59,565 bases of DNA from Cellulosimicrobium cellulans (GTDB taxonomy: Bacteria > Actinomycetota > Actinomycetes > Actinomycetales > Cellulomonadaceae). The stretch covers positions 1-59,565 of the forward strand of contig NZ_VEGH01000020.1 in assembly GCF_007679345.1 (NCBI RefSeq). Reading direction: 5' to 3'. Position numbers and translations under genes: made by a program. Positions 58,356-59,565 of this stretch are shown piece after piece. The notes below the pieces were generated by a model that saw nothing but the letters and a program-made list of their open reading frames with translations, was not told the origin of the DNA and did no database searches. Positions within the stretch are counted from its first letter, which is position 1, and the number at the start of each line of letters is the position of its first letter.

Positions 58356-59565
58356 TCAGTACGGCGGGGGGTCGTCGTGGACGTCCGGTGGGGGTGGGTC
58401 GGGCGGGGGGTCGGGGGGTGGTGTGCGGAGGCGGCGGGGTCCGGTGAGGTGCTGGGTGGGGTGGTTGGTGCCGGGTCGGGTGCGGTAGGTGTGGCCGGTG
58501 GGGTCGGTCCAGTCGTGGGTGCCGGGTTCGGGTTGGTGCAGGGCGAACCGGGCGTGGTGCTTGGCGCGGTGGTGGCGGGGGCAGGTGGGTCCGAGGTTGG
58601 TGTGGCTGGTGCTGCCCGGGGGGTGCGGGTCCTGGGGTGCGGGTGACCAGTCGTGGGTGTGGTCGAGGTCGCAGTGGTGGGCGGGCACGGGGCAGCCGGG
58701 GAAGGTGCAGGTGCGGTCGCGGTACCGGACGTGGTCGGCCAGGGCTGCCGGTGGTCGGTAGGTGGTGCGTCCGACGTCCAGGACGGTGCCGGACAGGTCG
58801 TCGGTGACCAGCCGGCGCCACACCCCGCCCTGGGCGAGGGCGCGGGCGGTGGTGGCGTCGATCGGGCCGTACCCCGCGAGGTCGGCGGGGGTGTCGTCCT
58901 GGCCGATGAGGGACGACAGCGGCACGGTGACCAGGACGTGGGTGCGCGGGTCGCGCGTCCCGGCCCGGCCGGCGCCCGCGCGCCCCGCGTCGGTGACCGC
59001 GGGCGCGGTGGTGCCGGTCGTGGTCGGATCGGGCGCGGGCGGTCCGGTCGGGTGCGCGCGTGCGGTCTCGGGGGTCGCCGCGGGCGTGGGGGTGCCGCGT
59101 GGGCCGGGCAGGTACCCGGGGGTGGCGGCGGGCGAGGCGCCGGTGACCGCGAGGGCGGCGGCCGGGGTGCCGGTCAGGACGCAGTCCACGAGGGTGTCGG
59201 CGCGCAGCTGGTCCAGGGTGCGGGGGTCACCCGCGGCCCTGGCGGAGCGGGCCGCACCGTGCAGGGCGGTGTCGATGCCGATCGCGTGCTCGGCGGGCAG
59301 CACCAGATGCATCTCGGCCATCTGGTCCGGCAACGCCCGCGGTCGGGTCACGCCCCGCCCGGCCCGGGCGGTGTCCCGCCGGTCCTGGGCGTGCTCGGGG
59401 TCGACCCGCAGCAGCGCCCGCTCCAGGTCCGCCTTGACCTGGGTGGTCGTGGAGTGCGCCGCCCGGGGCAGCACGTCGTCCTGCACCGGCCCGGACACCC
59501 ACGCGACCTGGTCACCCAGCCGGGCCGCGATCACCCGGGCCGCCGGCACGCTGATCCGCCCCTGA
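58356..59565 (-). CDS. DUF222/HNH endonuclease domain protein, N-terminally truncated by the window edge
   Basis: At least 403 residues; the frame is open to the right end, so the true start lies outside. The N-terminal part is DUF222-like (ARLGDQVAWVSGPVQDDVLP, VKADLERALLRVDPEHAQ, MHLVLPAEHAIGIDTALHG). The C-terminal HNH nuclease site is RYRDRTCTFPGCPVPAHHCDLDHTHDW (in part) and NLGPTCPRHHRAKHH, with zinc cysteines and the H-N-H residues intact. A Pro/Thr-rich linker (about residues 130-205) and a Pro-rich tail (PPPDPPPDPPPPDVHDD) are low complexity. Such DUF222-HNH proteins are highly multiplied in Cellulomonas-like genomes; function unproven. A GTG at 59549 could be misread as the start. 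Confidence 0.85.
   Translation of the reverse strand, partial: QGRISVPAARVIAARLGDQVAWVSGPVQDDVLPRAAHSTTTQVKADLERALLRVDPEHAQDRRDTARAGRGVTRPRALPDQMAEMHLVLPAEHAIGIDTALHGAARSARAAGDPRTLDQLRADTLVDCVLTGTPAAALAVTGASPAATPGYLPGPRGTPTPAATPETARAHPTGPPAPDPTTTGTTAPAVTDAGRAGAGRAGTRDPRTHVLVTVPLSSLIGQDDTPADLAGYGPIDATTARALAQGGVWRRLVTDDLSGTVLDVGRTTYRPPAALADHVRYRDRTCTFPGCPVPAHHCDLDHTHDWSPAPQDPHPPGSTSHTNLGPTCPRHHRAKHHARFALHQPEPGTHDWTDPTGHTYRTRPGTNHPTQHLTGPRRLRTPPPDPPPDPPPPDVHDDPPPY

Noticed and set aside
58356..59565. Intron or intein homing endonuclease
   Set aside because: The HNH domain is at the C-terminus of a DUF222 protein, a common free-standing actinobacterial family; no host gene is interrupted.

Overview
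The window is chromosomal DNA of a very GC-rich (roughly 75%) actinobacterium. Frequent GTG starts, ATGA/GTGA stop-start overlaps, a mihF integration host factor gene, a helicase-degenerate PriA, a Dop-free translation/nucleotide gene order typical of Micrococcales, and a DUF222/HNH endonuclease gene together suggest Cellulomonas or a close relative. That assignment is inference; no rRNA or other marker is present. Almost all genes are on the + strand; the exceptions are an MMPL transporter at the left edge and a truncated DUF222/HNH gene at the right edge.

Layout. (1) 0.1-11.3 kb: MMPL transporter (-), rarA, rpsD with a structured leader, a DUF948 protein, a small DUF6167-like protein, alaS, ruvX, mltG, aroE. 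(2) 11.5-25.0 kb: a complete type IV pilus (T4P) locus: pilB, pilT, pilC, two tandem major pilins, three minor/tip pilin-like genes (one with four Ig-like repeats, one PilW-like, one PilX/GspK-like carrying a ricin-type lectin region), prepilin peptidase pilD, and pilM-pilN-pilO. It sits between aroE and aroC, which are close neighbours in many actinobacteria. (3) 25.1-28.0 kb: aroC-aroK-aroB. (4) 28.0-30.3 kb: a SatD-like regulator, a DUF3307-C-like membrane protein and a GGDEF diguanylate cyclase. (5) 30.4-31.4 kb: efp-nusB. (6) 31.7-40.7 kb: the pyrimidine operon pyrR-pyrB-pyrC-(PH-like)-carA-carB-pyrF, headed by a PyrR-binding RNA element and closed by a strong terminator. (7) 40.9-50.5 kb: mihF, gmk, rpoZ, coaBC, metK, priA, a HAD hydrolase, fmt, rsmB. 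(8) 50.65-56.0 kb: rpe, then an FMN riboswitch and ribD-ribE-ribBA-ribH plus a PnuC-family transporter, probably a riboflavin importer. (9) 56.1-59.6 kb: hisE, hisG, a PH-domain membrane protein, a nucleoside deoxyribosyltransferase-like protein, and the DUF222/HNH gene.

The most interesting part is the pilus locus. Four of its transcription units (pilB, pilA1, pilA2, pilM) have an upstream element with identical spacing that resembles a sigma-28 (FliA/WhiG) promoter: a CAAG/TAAG-like -35, exactly 16 nt, then CCGA. The best copy, before pilM, reads CTCAAG - N15 - CCCGATAA. A weaker candidate lies directly before the diguanylate cyclase gene. PilB starts with an MshEN-like repeat of the kind that binds cyclic di-GMP. 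The minor pilins are modular: one is a pilin fused to an Ig-like stalk, and another lacks Glu5 (as GspK does) and carries QxW lectin repeats. Together these suggest a motility-sigma-controlled, possibly c-di-GMP-gated pilus in a monoderm that displays a carbohydrate-binding tip. This would be a plausible adhesin for a polysaccharide-degrading bacterium.

The rest is conserved housekeeping with some local oddities: structured leaders, palindrome arrays, in-frame minisatellites, low-complexity extensions on PilT, RsmB and PriA, and many genes whose TAnnnT -10 box lies only 7-8 nt before the start codon, implying leaderless mRNAs.
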